From contig NZ_JAZHRU010000001.1 of NCBI RefSeq assembly GCF_036924525.1, positions 6,167,001 to 6,231,000 on the forward strand: a DNA stretch of 64,000 bases, in the 5' to 3' direction. Position 1 is the first letter of the stretch; the number at the start of each line of letters is the position of its first letter. Below the pieces are notes generated by a model. It was given only the letters and a program-made list of their open reading frames with translations. It was not told the DNA's origin and made no database searches. The DNA comes from Bradyrhizobium sp. AZCC 1719. GTDB taxonomy: Bacteria > Pseudomonadota > Alphaproteobacteria > Rhizobiales > Xanthobacteraceae. Below, in pieces: positions 62,580-64,000 of the stretch. The translations under genes and the position numbers were made by a program.

Positions 62580-64000
62580 GCACCCGAGTCCGAACTGTGC
62601 ACGGCTGGCAGCGTAAACGATGCTGTAGTGCCGTGCTTTGTGCTTTCAATTCGAAGCTCCCCGCCATGAGCTTCGATGACCGATCGTGAAAGCGAGAGAC
62701 CTAGTCCCAGCCCATCTGGCTTCGTCGTGGCAAATGCAGCGATTGCGTCGTCCCCGAGATCGGGATCAATCCCTGGACCATTGTCACTCACGCGGATCGT
62801 GACCTTTCCATTCGGTCCTGTCAGACCCTCGATAACGATCTTGCCATCATACCGGCCCGCGCCGGCCAACGCTTCGGCGGCATTGCGGACAAGGTTTAGA
62901 ATGACCTGCTCAATCTGCAAGCCATCCGCGAGCACCGGCGGAACATCCCGTCCAACCGACGTTTGACACCCGATGCCCCGCCGCTCCAGCTCGGGCCCGA
63001 ACACCGCGACTGCCTCCGCTACGAGCGTTGTGACACTAACGGGGCTCGTCTCGATCCTTCCAAGCCGGATGAAATCGCGCAAGCGATTCACTACGGCTCC
63101 CGCTCGATCGACTTGCACGATCGCCTCCGCTGATGCTGTTGCGGCGGCTGCAGTATCAGGAGGCGTTTTCTCGACGGCCCGCTTGGCAAGCCGGGCATAG
63201 TTGCCGATCGCGGTGAGCGGCTGGTTGATCTCGTGCGCGACTGCTGCAGCAAACTCTCCCATGGTTGCGAGCCGCCATGCTCGATGAAGGGCGTCCTGGT
63301 GTATTCGGAGCTGATGTTGTGTGCGCCGCTGCTCCGAAACCAGTACTCCAATGGCAAGGCCGGTCGCCGATAGAACAGTCATCAGCGCCTGATAGGCAAC
63401 GACATCAGTCGCGCTTTCATGTGACAGCTCGATCGCAGCGATCAATCCAATCTGAATGACGGCGAGGCCAAGCGTCACGCCTTCCAGACCGAACCGCACT
63501 GCGATCCAGACGACCGGAACGAAAAACACATAGAAAAGCTGGAAGCGGAGCGCCTCGGTGACGCCGAATACGCCCCAGAGTCCGACAAGAACCAGGATAA
63601 GAATGGCCGCGGCTTCCCACGAGACCACCGGAAAGCTCCGCCGCGTGAACACGATAAGAGCAAACGGCGTGAAGACGATCACGCCGATCAAGTCGCCGAT
63701 GAAACCTCGCAGCGACACCTGTGCGAAATCATGTGATGCAATGATCCCATGCAGCACAAGAACAAGCGCGTGTCCAATCGACACGAGCGCAATGCTGGCG
63801 ACAGCTATCGTTACGAGCCACAGCAGGGAGCTGCGGGACGACAATGAACGATCGAAGCCGAAGCGACGGTGCAGCAGCAGAAGCGCAGCCGAACCATATC
63901 CGAGGCCGGTAATCGCCACGACAAGCAACTCGACGCCGGGCGGAAGAGGCAGGTCGCGAACAATCAGATCGGCGATCAGCGGCGCCGCAAACAGCCAAGG
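62576..64000 (-). CDS. MASE1-like membrane sensor histidine kinase, C-terminal part
   Basis: The gene runs off the window; the frame is open to its end (the first visible residues read PWLFAAPLIADL). About 475 residues are seen: several membrane helices (MASE1-like), then HisKA with GEFAAAVAHEINQPLTAIGN (phospho-His), N box NLVRNAAEALAG, and G boxes DNGPGIDPDLG and GLGLGLSLSRSVIEAHGG. It would phosphorylate the coupled FixJ-type regulator. The stimulus is unknown. Confidence 0.9.
   Translation of the reverse strand, partial: PWLFAAPLIADLIVRDLPLPPGVELLVVAITGLGYGSAALLLLHRRFGFDRSLSSRSSLLWLVTIAVASIALVSIGHALVLVLHGIIASHDFAQVSLRGFIGDLIGVIVFTPFALIVFTRRSFPVVSWEAAAILILVLVGLWGVFGVTEALRFQLFYVFFVPVVWIAVRFGLEGVTLGLAVIQIGLIAAIELSHESATDVVAYQALMTVLSATGLAIGVLVSEQRRTQHQLRIHQDALHRAWRLATMGEFAAAVAHEINQPLTAIGNYARLAKRAVEKTPPDTAAAATASAEAIVQVDRAGAVVNRLRDFIRLGRIETSPVSVTTLVAEAVAVFGPELERRGIGCQTSVGRDVPPVLADGLQIEQVILNLVRNAAEALAGAGRYDGKIVIEGLTGPNGKVTIRVSDNGPGIDPDLGDDAIAAFATTKPDGLGLGLSLSRSVIEAHGGELRIESTKHGTTASFTLPAVHSSDSGA

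Noticed and set aside
1..64000. CRISPR array, phage module or intact insertion sequence
   Set aside because: No regularly spaced direct repeats, cas genes, transposase or phage structural genes were found; the repeats present are dispersed palindromes.

Overview
The window reads as the chromosome of a Bradyrhizobium-like alphaproteobacterium. It is GC-rich and uses many GTG/TTG starts. It carries a complete very-long-chain fatty-acid/lipid A cluster (acpXL to lpxXL), a tRNA-Gln(CTG) with encoded CCA, many aromatic-catabolism and secreted-hydrolase genes, and several families of short palindromic repeats ('cattgcgag...caatcca' and 'gtagcccggatgagcg...') of the kind seen in Bradyrhizobium. No phage genes, intact IS element or CRISPR array was seen.

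Layout. 1-2030: end of a type I secretion pair (ABC ATPase, HlyD-like adaptor). 2.7-4.5 kb: a CelD-type GNAT and a LabA-like NYN protein. 5.1-19.6 kb: a zinc-starvation island. It has two COG0523 metallochaperone GTPases, a TonB-dependent receptor translationally coupled to a PepSY membrane protein, a divergent ABC-2 transporter (one ATPase, two DUF3526-type permeases), the regulator Zur, the periplasmic zinc proteins AztC and AztD, and a YkuD_2 protein. Near-identical palindromes (TGTAATGTTATAACATTACA type) lie before the COG0523 operon, between receptor and ABC operon, and between zur and aztC, so the whole island is predicted to be one Zur regulon. 20.1 kb: tRNA-Gln. 20.2-29.0 kb: an aromatic-catabolism run on the minus strand (TetR, LigI lactonase, Bug-type binding protein, GalB-like hydratase, GalC/LigK-like aldolase, a frameshifted dihydroxyphthalate-decarboxylase-like gene, extradiol dioxygenase, P450, and an upstream MFS transporter). 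29-36 kb: GGDEF remnant, HerA-like ATPase, AhpD-like protein, repeats, secreted hydrolase, ClpX-type zinc finger protein. 35.7-38.3 kb: MarR divergent from a 3-hydroxybenzoate 4-monooxygenase-like gene, whose product (protocatechuate) could feed the 4,5-cleavage lower pathway. 38.5-42.8 kb: acpXL-fabZ-fabF2-fabF1-lpxXL. 43.3-45.9 kb: rhodanese, aminotransferase and a frameshifted PotF-like gene. 46-56 kb: mostly single secreted enzymes (SCO, MBL hydrolase, alpha/beta hydrolase, SGNH hydrolase, vanadium-haloperoxidase-like, cyclase, L,D-transpeptidase). 56-64 kb: a cNMP-binding protein, a serine hydrolase, two histidine kinases, a FixJ-type regulator and a Tat-exported solute-binding protein.

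The most interesting part is the zinc island. AztC and AztD are present without AztA/AztB beside them, next to a Zur-controlled outer-membrane receptor, a PepSY protein and an ABC-2 (export-type) transporter. This could be an uncharacterised zinc or zincophore handling system. Other points are a FabF2 lacking one catalytic His, a GalB-like protein lacking the deacetylase base, a haloperoxidase-like protein lacking its catalytic His, and three genes broken by single small indels, which may be real decay or sequence error.
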